Origin: a virus
Length of the DNA: 64,000 nucleotides
Strand: one strand, 5' to 3'
IMG/VR virus record: IMGVR_UViG_3300039183_000005
Span: 1 to 64,000 of that record
In this document: positions 22,582 through 32,087 of the stretch, piece after piece
Position numbering within the stretch: the stretch's first letter is position 1
Layout: each line of letters begins with the position of its first letter
Notes under the pieces: generated by a model
What the model was told of the DNA's origin: nothing
The model's database searches: none
The model's input: only the letters and a program-made list of their open reading frames with translations
Translations under genes and position numbers: made by a program

Positions 22582-24063
22582 GTGCGCGTTTATCAAGCTG
22601 AAAAAAATGCCGGTATCGATTTCCAAATAAATAAAGCAGGAAGTTCTTATGCATACGTAACTGCACAGGTGCGAGTTTGTGATATTGAAAAATATTTTGA
22701 TGGTATGCCTATTGCAGATATTGTGAAAGCAACTTCTACTGTTAATACTGTAGAAGAGCTTTTAGGCCAAGATCAACCAGATTTGGCACTTGTTGTTGCA
22801 ATATTAGTTAGTACTGGTTGGAATTTGAATGACGATGTTTTTACGCCAGACGAAGTGTGGAGAGCACGAAACACGCCACTTCACAAGCCAATGAACGATA
22901 ATCATCAGGCCGCTAAAATATTGGGTCATATTGTTCAGACTAGAGCACTTAATAAAGATGGTGTTGAAATTGAAGTGGTAGGAAATGAACCTCCATCAAC
23001 GGAATTTGATATTGAAGTTGCTGGTGTTTTATACCGTGCGTTTCCAGAATTATCAGAGCGAATTAATGAGATTATTACCAAAGCAAAAGCTGGTGAAATA
23101 TTTGTATCCATGGAAGCTTGGTTTCCAGATTTTGGATATGGATTAATTGATCCCGCTACTGGTGATACAAAATTAATTGAGCGAAATGAAAATACTGCAT
23201 TTCTCACTAAGCACTTGAGAATTTATGGGGGCAGTGGAGAATATCAGGGATATAAAATTGGTCGTGTATTAAAAAATATTATTTTTGGTGCGCAGGGATT
23301 TGTTGATGAACCTGCAAATCCAGAATCCGTAATTAAAGTAGCAGCTAATAGAGTAGCTGTTTCAAATGGTTTTGTAACTGCTGAATTGAGTGACTTATTG
23401 GAAGGGGGTGTAGAAGACGTGGATGAGAAAGAGATGCAAGAACTCCAGGTAAAATTTGATGAGGTTCAGACAAATCTAAAATGTAAGGAAGAGGAAGTTG
23501 CTGAGTTGAAGAAGGCGGCAAGTGGTTATGACGAACAGATTGCTGTTCTGAAAGCTAAAGTCGACGAATTGACTACTAACATAACTGAGGTGTCTGAGAA
23601 AATGGAAGTTGTTGAAGCTGCTAAAGCCGAGCTTCAAAAGCAACTTGATGAAATGACAGTGCGTGCCGAAAAGAGTGATGCAGAATTGGATGAAATTCGT
23701 AAGAATGAAGCAGCTCGCGAACGATTGGCAAAACTATCTGAGGTTAAGAAGGTTGATGACGAAGAGGCAACTTTGGCTGAACTTCGTGATATGACTGAAG
23801 ATACGTTTGAAAAGGTGATGAAATATGCTGGGGAGGCTAAATCCGAAAAGGTTATTGATGAAAAGTCGGAAAAGAAGACTGACGCAACAGAAACCGAAAC
23901 GGATGACGAACAAGCTAAGGCAATTTTGGATACCGCAGATGAAAGTGATGATGCCGAACTTAATGTTACGGATGATACGGTACAATCCGAGTCCGATCAA
24001 TGGCTGTCGGTAGCAGGTGCGCTATGTGGACGAAAAGAAGAAAAAGATGAAGGGGGTGAATAG
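22582..24063 (+). CDS. Prohead protease-scaffold fusion
   Basis: GTG 22582 follows GGAGG. Residues ~60-260 form a globular domain with NLNDDVFTPDEVWRARNTP, HKPMNDNHQ and GEIFVSMEAWFPD, consistent with a prohead protease. Residues ~285-390 are a long coiled coil. The last 80 are extremely acidic, as in scaffolding proteins. The gene lies directly before the decoration and capsid genes. It likely scaffolds the prohead, then cleaves itself and others. The catalytic residues cannot be assigned with confidence. Confidence 0.72.
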   Translation: MRVYQAEKNAGIDFQINKAGSSYAYVTAQVRVCDIEKYFDGMPIADIVKATSTVNTVEELLGQDQPDLALVVAILVSTGWNLNDDVFTPDEVWRARNTPLHKPMNDNHQAAKILGHIVQTRALNKDGVEIEVVGNEPPSTEFDIEVAGVLYRAFPELSERINEIITKAKAGEIFVSMEAWFPDFGYGLIDPATGDTKLIERNENTAFLTKHLRIYGGSGEYQGYKIGRVLKNIIFGAQGFVDEPANPESVIKVAANRVAVSNGFVTAELSDLLEGGVEDVDEKEMQELQVKFDEVQTNLKCKEEEVAELKKAASGYDEQIAVLKAKVDELTTNITEVSEKMEVVEAAKAELQKQLDEMTVRAEKSDAELDEIRKNEAARERLAKLSEVKKVDDEEATLAELRDMTEDTFEKVMKYAGEAKSEKVIDEKSEKKTDATETETDDEQAKAILDTADESDDAELNVTDDTVQSESDQWLSVAGALCGRKEEKDEGGE

Positions 24064-24065
24064 GG

Positions 24066-24545
24066 ATGGCTTTGAAACCAGATCGTGAATACAATGAAGT
24101 TACTGACATTACCAACTTTTGGACTACAGTTGCGGCTGAGAAAGGTGGTTGTGCCGGTGTCGTTACGCAGGGTTCGGGTGCAGCTATCGGGCAAAATATT
24201 ACCGATGAACCGAACGTTGTTGGTTATGTAGCAAACCCGTCAGGAGTAATTGCTAAGGGTATTCTGCTTCAAACGGTTAGTGCGGCTATGAGTGCTACTA
24301 GAGATTTTGTTAATTATGAAAATCAGGAAATTCGTCCTGGTGATAAGTGTACTCTAGTCAAAAAGGGTTTTGTGGTTACAGATATGATTCCAGCAGGTAT
24401 TACACCAACTGCTGGAGCTGCTGCATATTTGGCTGCAAGTGGTTACATTAGTTCAACGCAGGCCACTGGTGCTCCGCAAATTGGTCGTTTTGAAACGACT
24501 AAAGATGCGGCTGGCTTTGCAAGGGTTTCTATTGACATAACTTAA
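24066..24545 (+). CDS. Capsid decoration-like protein (159 aa)
   Basis: The product is Gly/Ala/Thr-rich with few charged clusters. A central stretch ENQEIRPGDKCTLVKKGFVV resembles DUF2190-type small beta-barrels that decorate capsids. It follows the protease-scaffold by two bases and precedes the major capsid gene by 14 bases, the classical position of a decoration protein. Confidence 0.72.
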   Translation: MALKPDREYNEVTDITNFWTTVAAEKGGCAGVVTQGSGAAIGQNITDEPNVVGYVANPSGVIAKGILLQTVSAAMSATRDFVNYENQEIRPGDKCTLVKKGFVVTDMIPAGITPTAGAAAYLAASGYISSTQATGAPQIGRFETTKDAAGFARVSIDIT

Positions 24546-24559
24546 GGGGGTGAAGAAGA

Positions 24560-25585
24560 ATGAAGCGTAATATTGTAAAACCAACTCCAGAGCAAATTGA
24601 ACTTTTACGGCGCACTGGTTCCACCAATCAGGCTGAATCTTTAGCCGCCATGCATTCTCTTGCTCAGGCTCTACAAGTTCCTCTGCGATCTGCACTACTC
24701 AATGGTGATATTCTTGGCGGAATCTTCACACCTGAAGTTCTAGACCCAAGCGCAACTGCTGAGTATCCACTGGATTTTTATCAGACGGCACAAGAAAACG
24801 ATTATGTTGCCTATGTAATTCCGAGTGAAGGTGCTTTGCCGCAGCGTACCATCTGTGGTGATGCAATAACCATCAGCACATATGATGTTGGTAATGCCAT
24901 TGACTGGCCAATCAAATACGCAAGAACGGCACGATGGAATATTGTTGCACGTGCCATGGAGGTATTAGAGGCTGGTTTTGTGAAGAAGATGAATACGGAT
25001 GGTTGGCGTGTTATTATCGCGGCAGGTGCAGGACGTACTGATTATGCCGGTGGGGCACCACTGGTATACGATAGTGCGGCTACTGCCGGTCAATTTACTA
25101 AGCGACTTGTTTCTCTGATGAAGACAACCATGACTCGTCTTGCTGGTGGCAATAGCACATCAACAAATCATGGTCGCCTGACTGATTTATTTATCAGTCC
25201 AGAAGCACTAGAGGATATTCGCGAATGGGATAATGATGAAGTTGACGATTTTACTCGCCGGGAAATCTTTACTGCTGGAGACGGCGGTGGTCCTATGGCA
25301 AGTATTTATGGTGTCAATCTTCATACGCTAGACGAACTAGGTGTGGGTCAGGAATTCCAGACTTATTTTGCAACACTGGGTGTCAGTATGGGTACGGGCG
25401 ATGAGGAAATCGCTATCGGCCTAGACTTGTCTCACGGTGATTCGTTCGTGATGCCAGTTAAGCAAGAATTAATGATCTACGAAGATGATGCACTATTCCG
25501 TAGACGTAGGGCTGGGTTCTGGGGAACCCAAGAGCATGGATTTGCGGCTTTAGACGGACGTAGAGTTTTGTTATCGAGCTTTTAG
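24560..25585 (+). CDS. Major capsid protein
   Basis: The 341-residue protein has the composition and layout of an HK97-fold capsid protein: a helical N-terminal arm, a central YPLDFYQTAQENDYVAY region, a long helix (ARTARWNIVARAMEVLEAGF) and a C-terminal DALFRRRRAGFWGTQEHGFA segment typical of these proteins. It has unusually regular codon use and higher GC than neighbours, as expected for high expression. A strong terminator follows at 25605. It is preceded by decoration and scaffold genes. Confidence 0.88.
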   Translation: MKRNIVKPTPEQIELLRRTGSTNQAESLAAMHSLAQALQVPLRSALLNGDILGGIFTPEVLDPSATAEYPLDFYQTAQENDYVAYVIPSEGALPQRTICGDAITISTYDVGNAIDWPIKYARTARWNIVARAMEVLEAGFVKKMNTDGWRVIIAAGAGRTDYAGGAPLVYDSAATAGQFTKRLVSLMKTTMTRLAGGNSTSTNHGRLTDLFISPEALEDIREWDNDEVDDFTRREIFTAGDGGGPMASIYGVNLHTLDELGVGQEFQTYFATLGVSMGTGDEEIAIGLDLSHGDSFVMPVKQELMIYEDDALFRRRRAGFWGTQEHGFAALDGRRVLLSSF

Positions 25586-25604
25586 GATCATTTTAATGCA
25601 AAAT

Positions 25605-25637
25605 CAGGGTTGGCAGTTTGTCAACCCTGTTTTTATT
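25605..25637 (+). terminator. Rho-independent terminator after major capsid gene
   Basis: An 8-bp stem CAGGGTTG (25605-25612) / CAACCCTG (25622-25629), a 9-base loop, and TTTTTATT after it. It closes the head transcription unit. Confidence 0.9.
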
Positions 25638-25683
25638 GGATGATAAAAATTATTTTTTCCATGAAACAAAACACCCTTTTTAA

Positions 25684-25691
25684 CGTATAAT
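25684..25691 (+). promoter_or_regulatory. Promoter motif CGTATAAT before the HTH-HNH gene
   Basis: AACGTATAATC lies between the capsid terminator and the ATG at 25713. This gives the homing endonuclease its own short transcript start, with GAAGGGAG as ribosome site. Confidence 0.5.
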
Positions 25692-25712
25692 CATATTGAA
25701 GGGAGCTGATCA

Positions 25713-26960
25713 ATGGCGAAGAAGAAAATTGATATAGATAAGGCAATTCGACTTTACCGAGACGAAAGGAAGTCAACACCCGAAATATCAAAAATAATCG
25801 GATGTGCTGTACAAACATTGATTACTCGTCTTAGAGAAGCTGGAGTCAAAATGCGATCATCGGGTGAATCACATGCAAAAATAGATTTTGATATCATACG
25901 ACACGAATATGAAGACTTAAAAATGTCTACCGAACAAATAGCAAAAAAACATAAAATGAAGTCTTCATCTATATGGCAACGTCTTACCAGAAATGGTGTT
26001 GCAACAAGAAATTATCAAGAGGCTGCTAATATTAACATTATAATTCCAACCGAAGAATGTCAGATTATTTGTGAACGTTATAAGGCGAATCAACACGAAA
26101 GTTGCGCCGATATTGCTGCGGACTACGATGTCAATAAAAGTACAATTGCAAATATTTTAAAGAAAAACGGTATTATTCCAGAACGCAGCGGTGCTCGCAT
26201 TAAATCATACAAGGGTGGTATTACCAAACTCCATACCAGAATTCGTAATTGCGAAAGAGCTAAGTTTTGGCAACGAGCGTGTATGGAAAGAGATGATTAT
26301 AAGTGTAGAGTTACTGGCGAAAATGGACAATTACAAATTCATCATTATCCGAAAAGTTTTTCAAAAGTATTTAATGAGTTTTTAGCCCAATATCCCGATT
26401 TAAATCCGATTAAAGATTGTGATAAACTTTTTCAATTATCTCAAAGCTATGAACCATTTTGGGATACTGATAATGGTATGACCGTAACAGTAGAAACGCA
26501 TAAAAAACTGCATATGCATAATGGTATCAAAGATAGCGAACTGATAGCTTTATACGACCAGGGCTGGTCGTGCCAACGTATTGCGAAACATTTTGGAAAG
26601 TCTCCATCATTTGTTCAGACCAGATTTGCGGCAATCGGGCAAACCCGCAGAAATGCTGGATTTTATAATAAATTGCGCTCTGAAATTAGTAGCGAAATCC
26701 AGGCTGGTGTTCTTGAAGCCTATGTCCGTGGTGAGACAACAAGGGAAATATGCAATAGATATGGTATAGCGACAAGCACACTGTACAAGATTTTGCGGAA
26801 TAATAATGTTGTACCTGGTAATAGAAAAAAGTCTGTAGAAAGTAAAGCCAGACAAGATAGTGATCGCGTAAAACAATTATATTCTATCGGTGTTACCGTA
26901 CTTGAACTTTCAAGGATGTATTGTGTCAGCGATACTACAATTAGAAATATTCTAAAATAA
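25713..26960 (+). CDS. Multi-HTH HNH endonuclease, homing type
   Basis: The 415-residue protein has an HNH nuclease in its middle (residues ~180-270; YKCRVTG, LQIHHYPKSF, ETHKKLHMHNG). It is flanked by about three helix-turn-helix units on each side, for example TPEISKIIGCAVQTLITRL, DIAADYDVNKSTIANIL, RIAKHFGKSPSFVQTRF and EICNRYGIATSTLYKIL. Such an array could read a long target. It has its own promoter motif and sits right after the capsid gene terminator. A shorter relative without the nuclease follows at 27118. Confidence 0.82.
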   Translation: MAKKKIDIDKAIRLYRDERKSTPEISKIIGCAVQTLITRLREAGVKMRSSGESHAKIDFDIIRHEYEDLKMSTEQIAKKHKMKSSSIWQRLTRNGVATRNYQEAANINIIIPTEECQIICERYKANQHESCADIAADYDVNKSTIANILKKNGIIPERSGARIKSYKGGITKLHTRIRNCERAKFWQRACMERDDYKCRVTGENGQLQIHHYPKSFSKVFNEFLAQYPDLNPIKDCDKLFQLSQSYEPFWDTDNGMTVTVETHKKLHMHNGIKDSELIALYDQGWSCQRIAKHFGKSPSFVQTRFAAIGQTRRNAGFYNKLRSEISSEIQAGVLEAYVRGETTREICNRYGIATSTLYKILRNNNVVPGNRKKSVESKARQDSDRVKQLYSIGVTVLELSRMYCVSDTTIRNILK

Positions 26961-27070
26961 TAATTTAATAAAAATATACACATTTCTGGGGGTACCTCAA
27001 GCAATCTCATCCTTTCTGTTGAAGCCTATTCTAAGACCAACACTCCTAAAGTCTCTTTTCATTTTCCTTG

Positions 27071-27079
27071 GTGTATAAT
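27071..27079 (+). promoter_or_regulatory. Promoter motif GTGTATAAT
   Basis: Lies 39 bases before the ATG at 27118, in the 157-base gap after the endonuclease gene. Apart from this motif the gap shows nothing I can assign. Confidence 0.5.
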
Positions 27080-27117
27080 CCAATAACTGGTGAAAGGTCT
27101 TTTTCTTGGGAGATATT

Positions 27118-27495
27118 ATGTTCCTATCTGATGCACAAATAACAGAATTATACTCTCTGGGGAAAAGTTGTGCCGATATAGCACATATTGGGGAATGTAG
27201 TGAAACGACAATATATAATAGACTCAAGTCTTTAGGAGTAACGATGCGAAATCGGTCGGAAGCTAATCAAATTTTTCCAGACTGTATTTTTATATTACTT
27301 TATAATTTGGGTCTTTCTGCGTCCCAAATTGGAACATTGTTGGGTTTAGATTCGTCAACAGTTATTAAACGATTACATAAACTGAACTTCCCTTTGCGGT
27401 CTGGCGCTTTAGCTCGTAATATTAGATACACAAATGATGAATTTAAGACGCACTTTATGACTCCTAAAATTTTAGACATATTGGGGGATATGTAG
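27118..27495 (+). CDS. Two-HTH DNA-binding protein related to the upstream endonuclease
   Basis: ATG 27118 follows TGGGAG. The 125 residues contain two helix-turn-helix units (SCADIAHIGECSETTIYNRL and SASQIGTLLGLDSSTVIKRL), each followed by a short linker such as GVTMRNRSEAN. These resemble the first two units of the preceding protein (GVKMRSSGESH). It has no nuclease site. It could be a regulator, or a remnant of a duplicated homing gene. It overlaps the next gene by one base. Confidence 0.65.
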   Translation: MFLSDAQITELYSLGKSCADIAHIGECSETTIYNRLKSLGVTMRNRSEANQIFPDCIFILLYNLGLSASQIGTLLGLDSSTVIKRLHKLNFPLRSGALARNIRYTNDEFKTHFMTPKILDILGDM

Positions 27496-30400
27496 TGGCA
27501 TTTTTAAAATCAGATCAAGTTATTTTTTATCATCCATTAGATAATTTTGATGAATATACTCAATCGCAGTCATGGGACGGATTGGGTAATTTTATGTCTG
27601 GATTATTGCCACATAGCTATCCGGCAGGGCTTGGAGTGGAATTAGGTGATACTTTTGTCGCATATAGCGCAGAAAGTTTTTGTAATACATCTGCCTATAG
27701 AAACGTCCCAATTAGACTTAGTAATACTAAACATATGGTTATCTATAATCAGGATGAAGGTGGATCAAAAAATTTATATGGTCAAATTATATCTTATGAG
27801 AACGATATTGTTACATCTGGAGAGCCGACCCTTTTAACTGCTGGAACATATAATACTACTTCATATCCAAATGCTTTTAATGGACACGCCTTAACGGAGG
27901 ATCAATGCTTATTAGTATATGGATTTTCTTCCCCAAATCAGCTCAGGGGTATGGTTGTAGACATAAGTGGCTTAACGATCACACCTAACAATTATTCTAT
28001 AATATACTCTAATTTCGGTCGCGAATTATCTTTGGCGGAAATGATTCCATATCAGTCTGGAGTTTCATCTGGTATTTTTATGCTTACCAGCAGAAGATTT
28101 AGTGATCAGAAATCTTATGCTACTCCAATACTGGTAAGTGGTACTACGATAGATAGTGGAAATTCTATTACTCCAAACGATGATGCTAATACTAACTATT
28201 TGGCAGTTGCATCATTTGATGCAGAAAATTTTGTGATGTTTTACAATGCATCTGGTCACGCCGACTATGTTACTCCGAATTTAGGAATTGGGATGGCCAG
28301 ACACGGAAGTTTAAGTGGTGCAACATGTTCGTGGGAAGAAGATGCTGTTGAGATTAATACCTGGTCTGTTCCAGGAACAGATAATCAATATTATGCTAGG
28401 ACAATAGCAAAACAATTATGTAGTGGACAAGCTGTTTCCATAGGACAATTTAAAACAGGAACAAGCACTCTGTCTACCAAGGGAATTTTGGCTACACTTG
28501 ACAATGGCGTTATGACAATTACACCTTCTGGCGGCATAGAATTAGCCGATCCAGGTGAAGCAGACAGAATTGCCATGGACGTTCTGGATGATAATCATTT
28601 TGTTACAGCTTTGAGAGAAAATTTGGATGAAAATTTAATTGATATAGTTACAATTACTGTTAGTGGGACATCTGGAACTAAAAGTCCACATTATTATAGT
28701 GGAGAACTTGATGCAGAATATCTTTGGCTATCAAAATTCAGTTTTAATAATTTTGCATTATACTGGAATAATCCAGAGATATCTAATGGGCGATTACAAA
28801 TTTTTGATGTTAGTGGAATTTCTAATATTTATGCATCTAATCCTGATGTATATCCAAGTGCTTCTGGATTTCCAAGATTAACTATCGCACTTTGGTGCAA
28901 TCAACCGACATCATTTACTGGTGATGTACATATCGACGCTGGTTATGCCATAAGACTAACAAGTGGAAGTATTATCTTTGGCGACAATGGTTCTGTATGG
29001 AATGATTCAGAAATTGCAGATTTCATGTCGCAAATCAATGATGGCTCAAATCATTTTATGGTGTTAGATTTTGCTAATAGTGGTTCGAATAATTGGGGTT
29101 TATCCACTTCGACTGATGGAAGTGGTTGGATTGATCATGGAATACAAAATAGTGGTACTACACAGTTATTAATTGATGATGGAAATTCTCCACGTATCGG
29201 CATTAGTGGATTAAACAATGAGGAAACTTTTATAGATGAACTTATTGTTTGGGGTGGATCAAGCGGAGACATGCCCAAATTTACAGATGAACAACTATCT
29301 AATCTATATAATCTTGCATATATTAAACACAATACTATGCCGAACTATAGTAATTACTATACATTAGATGCTGACGATGAAATAAATCTTTTTATTGGCG
29401 GTAGTAATCCCACAATACAATTATCAGGGAATATGTTCATTAATGGGTGTTCAGAGAATACTGCGATTTGTAATTTATTTTTAAATGGATATGACGATCT
29501 TGATGCATCAGGAAATTTATATATACATAGTCATGAAAATGTTAATTCTGACGTAGACTTATTTATTCGTGGCATAAGTCAAAATACTATTTCTATAAAT
29601 TTATTTGTCGATGGACATGTTAATAACTCTGGGTCTTGCGATTTATTTGTTGATGGATATTTGACAGTATCATTCTCTGGTAATCTATTTGTTGTTGGCG
29701 ATATAAATTCGAGTGGACATTGTGATTTATCTGTTTATGGTCGCAACAACGTTAATGATTATTTAAACCTATATACACATGGACACGTTGATAGTATTAA
29801 TTCATCCGATATGTTTATCGGTGGATATTTAATAGATAATGTTAGTGGTGATTTATTCACTTATGGAAAATCAAATCAAATTATTTCTGGTAGTTTATAT
29901 ATTGTTGGAGATATTGCTGAAAATTCTTCCATAGATTTGTTTGTGTATGGACAAAACAATATAGTAGAATCAGGAGACCTTTACATACATAGTTATGACT
30001 TGATGTCTGATGCAACCAGTTTATATACAGTTAGCATTGATGATAGGGCACTTTATTGGGCAGATGATGTTAATGGTAAAATTCAGAGATCATTATTGGA
30101 TGGAACGAATATAAAAGATGTTTTAATAAATTTACCATTAATACAAAGTCTTGTGATTGATAGGCAAGACAATAGCATATATTTTGGTGATTCAATAATC
30201 GATAAAATAGAGAAATGTGACCCAAATGGTGCCAACAGGGAGAATGTAGTTACTGATGGATTGGCTGGTATTCGTGGTATCGCAATTAGTCAGAGTTTAC
30301 GTAAAATATATTGGACAGACACAGAACTGAATGTACTCAAACGCTGTGATATAGATGGTTCAAATATTGAGACACTCGTGTCACTAGGTGTTAGTAGTAT

Positions 30401-32075
30401 TGTCCAAAAAATAACAATTGATGATAATGGTGGCAAAATATACTGGACGGACGAGAATTTATCAGGTCCGACAATTAAGAGGGCTAACCTAGATGGCACA
30501 AATGTTCAAACAATAATTAATACAAATATCACACAGCCGAGAGAAATTAGCGTAGATACATTAAACAGTAAAATATATTGGGTAGATGCTATAAGGGATT
30601 CTGTTGATTGTGCTGATTTGGATGGTAGTAATAGAGAAAATATTGCAACAATTAATGGACCACAATCGATAGCCATTGATACATATGATCAGAAATTATA
30701 TGTTGGAGATTTAATAGGCAAGATATATCGATTGAATACAGATGGGTCAGATAAAACAGAAATTGTTAACACAAGTGGTGTAATTAGGGCAATAGATTTT
30801 GGTATTGTTGTTCATACAGATGGTGTTCACGTCCCATCACCAAACGACTGTGATATTTTTATCTATGGATATCAACTTGATAATGATCAACATGATTTAA
30901 TTTTAATTGGTCACGAAGATGTTGACACATCTTGTGATTTATGGATAAGTGGACCAGTTGCAGTAACTACATATGATAATTTATTTATTCAAGGCAACGA
31001 ATATAGTGAAACCTCATGTGACCTACTTGTTAATGGATTCATGGATTATTCTATGTCTGGCGACTTATTTATCAATGGACATACTGAACATATTGACACG
31101 ATAGATTTAGTTATACATGGACATACCGATACAGTTTTGTCTTGTGATCTATTAATAAGCGGCAAAACTACGCAGAACGAATCGTGTGATATTTTTGTTT
31201 CTGGATTTGACGAGATAGTAACTTCCGGTGATTTGTTCGTTGGTGGTGTTACTAGCTACAATAATAATACAGACTTATTTGTGCTCGGAGATAGCGATAG
31301 TTATAATTCTGTTAATTTATATGCCTATGGATATGTAAGTACTCATGATTTATCCAACATGTTTATCGGAGGACATTCGACAGATAATGATCAGATTTAT
31401 TTATTTACTAATGGATATTCAACAATATCGTTTTCGGGCAATTTGTTTACAGCTAGCCATAGTAGTTATAATGATAATCTAAATCTATTTATACATGGAG
31501 ATAATAATAAGAATAATTTTATTAATTTGTATATATGTGGACATATTGACGTTTATGATTCGTTGAATTTATTTATCAATGGCAACTCAACAGACAATAA
31601 TCAAACAGATTTATTCATGCATGGATATTCTGGTGTGGCTGATTATTCAAATCTATTTATCCGTGGAGATGACGACCGAACTAAATCCATCGATCTTTTT
31701 ATTGAAGGTTCTACTGCGTCAACATCAACAATAGATTTTAGTCTCGAAAGACTTCTTAGAACGTCCGATCATAGTCCGCAGTTAATAGGAAATTTTACAA
31801 CCAGTCCGTCTGGTGTCAACATAGAAGTTTGGGATATAACGAATGGACAAAACCTAGCATTGGCACTAGAGTCTAGTGGGTGTTATCCTATTGGAAATAC
31901 TGGAAGATGGGGTTGGTCTACGCAGTATTTGCCGACACTATCTGGTTTTAGAGAATTATTTTATTACAGAATGACTAGTAATCTTGGTGAAATTTTCGAA
32001 GGACAGTTGATTTTGGGTGTTCCAGAGAGTACCAAGTGGTTCCACCCGAAAGATAGTGGAAATTATTTAGTTTAG
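27495..32075 (+). CDS. Giant fibre/adhesin-like structural protein with 14-residue repeats and YWTD propeller
   Basis: GTG 27495 follows GGGGGA. The 1526 residues run as follows: an N-terminal strand-rich region; a concanavalin/LamG-like domain (~450-600); 15 tandem 14-residue repeats (631-841); a six-bladed YWTD propeller (~850-1105); 21 more repeats (1120-1413); and a C-terminal module with SSGCYPIGNTGRWGWST. That module is repeated in the next gene. It is most likely an elongated surface fibre with carbohydrate- or protein-binding parts. It lies between capsid and connector genes, so a head fibre is possible. No chaperone or peptidase motif was seen. Confidence 0.82.
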   Translation: MAFLKSDQVIFYHPLDNFDEYTQSQSWDGLGNFMSGLLPHSYPAGLGVELGDTFVAYSAESFCNTSAYRNVPIRLSNTKHMVIYNQDEGGSKNLYGQIISYENDIVTSGEPTLLTAGTYNTTSYPNAFNGHALTEDQCLLVYGFSSPNQLRGMVVDISGLTITPNNYSIIYSNFGRELSLAEMIPYQSGVSSGIFMLTSRRFSDQKSYATPILVSGTTIDSGNSITPNDDANTNYLAVASFDAENFVMFYNASGHADYVTPNLGIGMARHGSLSGATCSWEEDAVEINTWSVPGTDNQYYARTIAKQLCSGQAVSIGQFKTGTSTLSTKGILATLDNGVMTITPSGGIELADPGEADRIAMDVLDDNHFVTALRENLDENLIDIVTITVSGTSGTKSPHYYSGELDAEYLWLSKFSFNNFALYWNNPEISNGRLQIFDVSGISNIYASNPDVYPSASGFPRLTIALWCNQPTSFTGDVHIDAGYAIRLTSGSIIFGDNGSVWNDSEIADFMSQINDGSNHFMVLDFANSGSNNWGLSTSTDGSGWIDHGIQNSGTTQLLIDDGNSPRIGISGLNNEETFIDELIVWGGSSGDMPKFTDEQLSNLYNLAYIKHNTMPNYSNYYTLDADDEINLFIGGSNPTIQLSGNMFINGCSENTAICNLFLNGYDDLDASGNLYIHSHENVNSDVDLFIRGISQNTISINLFVDGHVNNSGSCDLFVDGYLTVSFSGNLFVVGDINSSGHCDLSVYGRNNVNDYLNLYTHGHVDSINSSDMFIGGYLIDNVSGDLFTYGKSNQIISGSLYIVGDIAENSSIDLFVYGQNNIVESGDLYIHSYDLMSDATSLYTVSIDDRALYWADDVNGKIQRSLLDGTNIKDVLINLPLIQSLVIDRQDNSIYFGDSIIDKIEKCDPNGANRENVVTDGLAGIRGIAISQSLRKIYWTDTELNVLKRCDIDGSNIETLVSLGVSSIVQKITIDDNGGKIYWTDENLSGPTIKRANLDGTNVQTIINTNITQPREISVDTLNSKIYWVDAIRDSVDCADLDGSNRENIATINGPQSIAIDTYDQKLYVGDLIGKIYRLNTDGSDKTEIVNTSGVIRAIDFGIVVHTDGVHVPSPNDCDIFIYGYQLDNDQHDLILIGHEDVDTSCDLWISGPVAVTTYDNLFIQGNEYSETSCDLLVNGFMDYSMSGDLFINGHTEHIDTIDLVIHGHTDTVLSCDLLISGKTTQNESCDIFVSGFDEIVTSGDLFVGGVTSYNNNTDLFVLGDSDSYNSVNLYAYGYVSTHDLSNMFIGGHSTDNDQIYLFTNGYSTISFSGNLFTASHSSYNDNLNLFIHGDNNKNNFINLYICGHIDVYDSLNLFINGNSTDNNQTDLFMHGYSGVADYSNLFIRGDDDRTKSIDLFIEGSTASTSTIDFSLERLLRTSDHSPQLIGNFTTSPSGVNIEVWDITNGQNLALALESSGCYPIGNTGRWGWSTQYLPTLSGFRELFYYRMTSNLGEIFEGQLILGVPESTKWFHPKDSGNYLV
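29385..30017 (+). repeat. Tandem 42-nt/14-residue repeat, block 1 (15 copies)
   Basis: Residues 631-841 of the giant protein: one 15-residue unit then 14 units of exactly 14 residues. The consensus is [DN]-L-[FY]-[IVT]-x-G-[HYx]-x5-S-[GC], for example DLFIRGISQNTISI. At DNA level the copies are well diverged, with no indels. Confidence 0.93.
30045..30815 (+). other. Six-bladed YWTD (LDL-receptor class B-like) propeller region
   Basis: Six consecutive ~43-residue units with blade starts ALYWADD, SIYFGDS, KIYWTDT, KIYWTDE, KIYWVDA and KLYVGDL. The units have the (L/N)DG(S/T)N and GIA(I/V)D-type positions of YWTD repeats, for example RCDIDGSNIETLV. Six is the number that closes an LDL-receptor propeller. 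Confidence 0.85.
30852..31733 (+). repeat. Tandem 42-nt/14-residue repeat, block 2 (21 copies)
   Basis: Residues 1120-1413: 21 units, every one exactly 14 residues, so 882 bases equal 21 x 42 with no slip. Units include DLFINGHTEHIDTI and NLFIHGDNNKNNFI. It follows the propeller directly. Confidence 0.95.
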
Positions 32076-32087
32076 GAGGCATGTGAT

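Noticed and set aside
29385-31733. CRISPR-like array, because of regular 42-nt periodicity
   Set aside because: Units are coding, diverged at DNA level and lack identical repeats with unique spacers.
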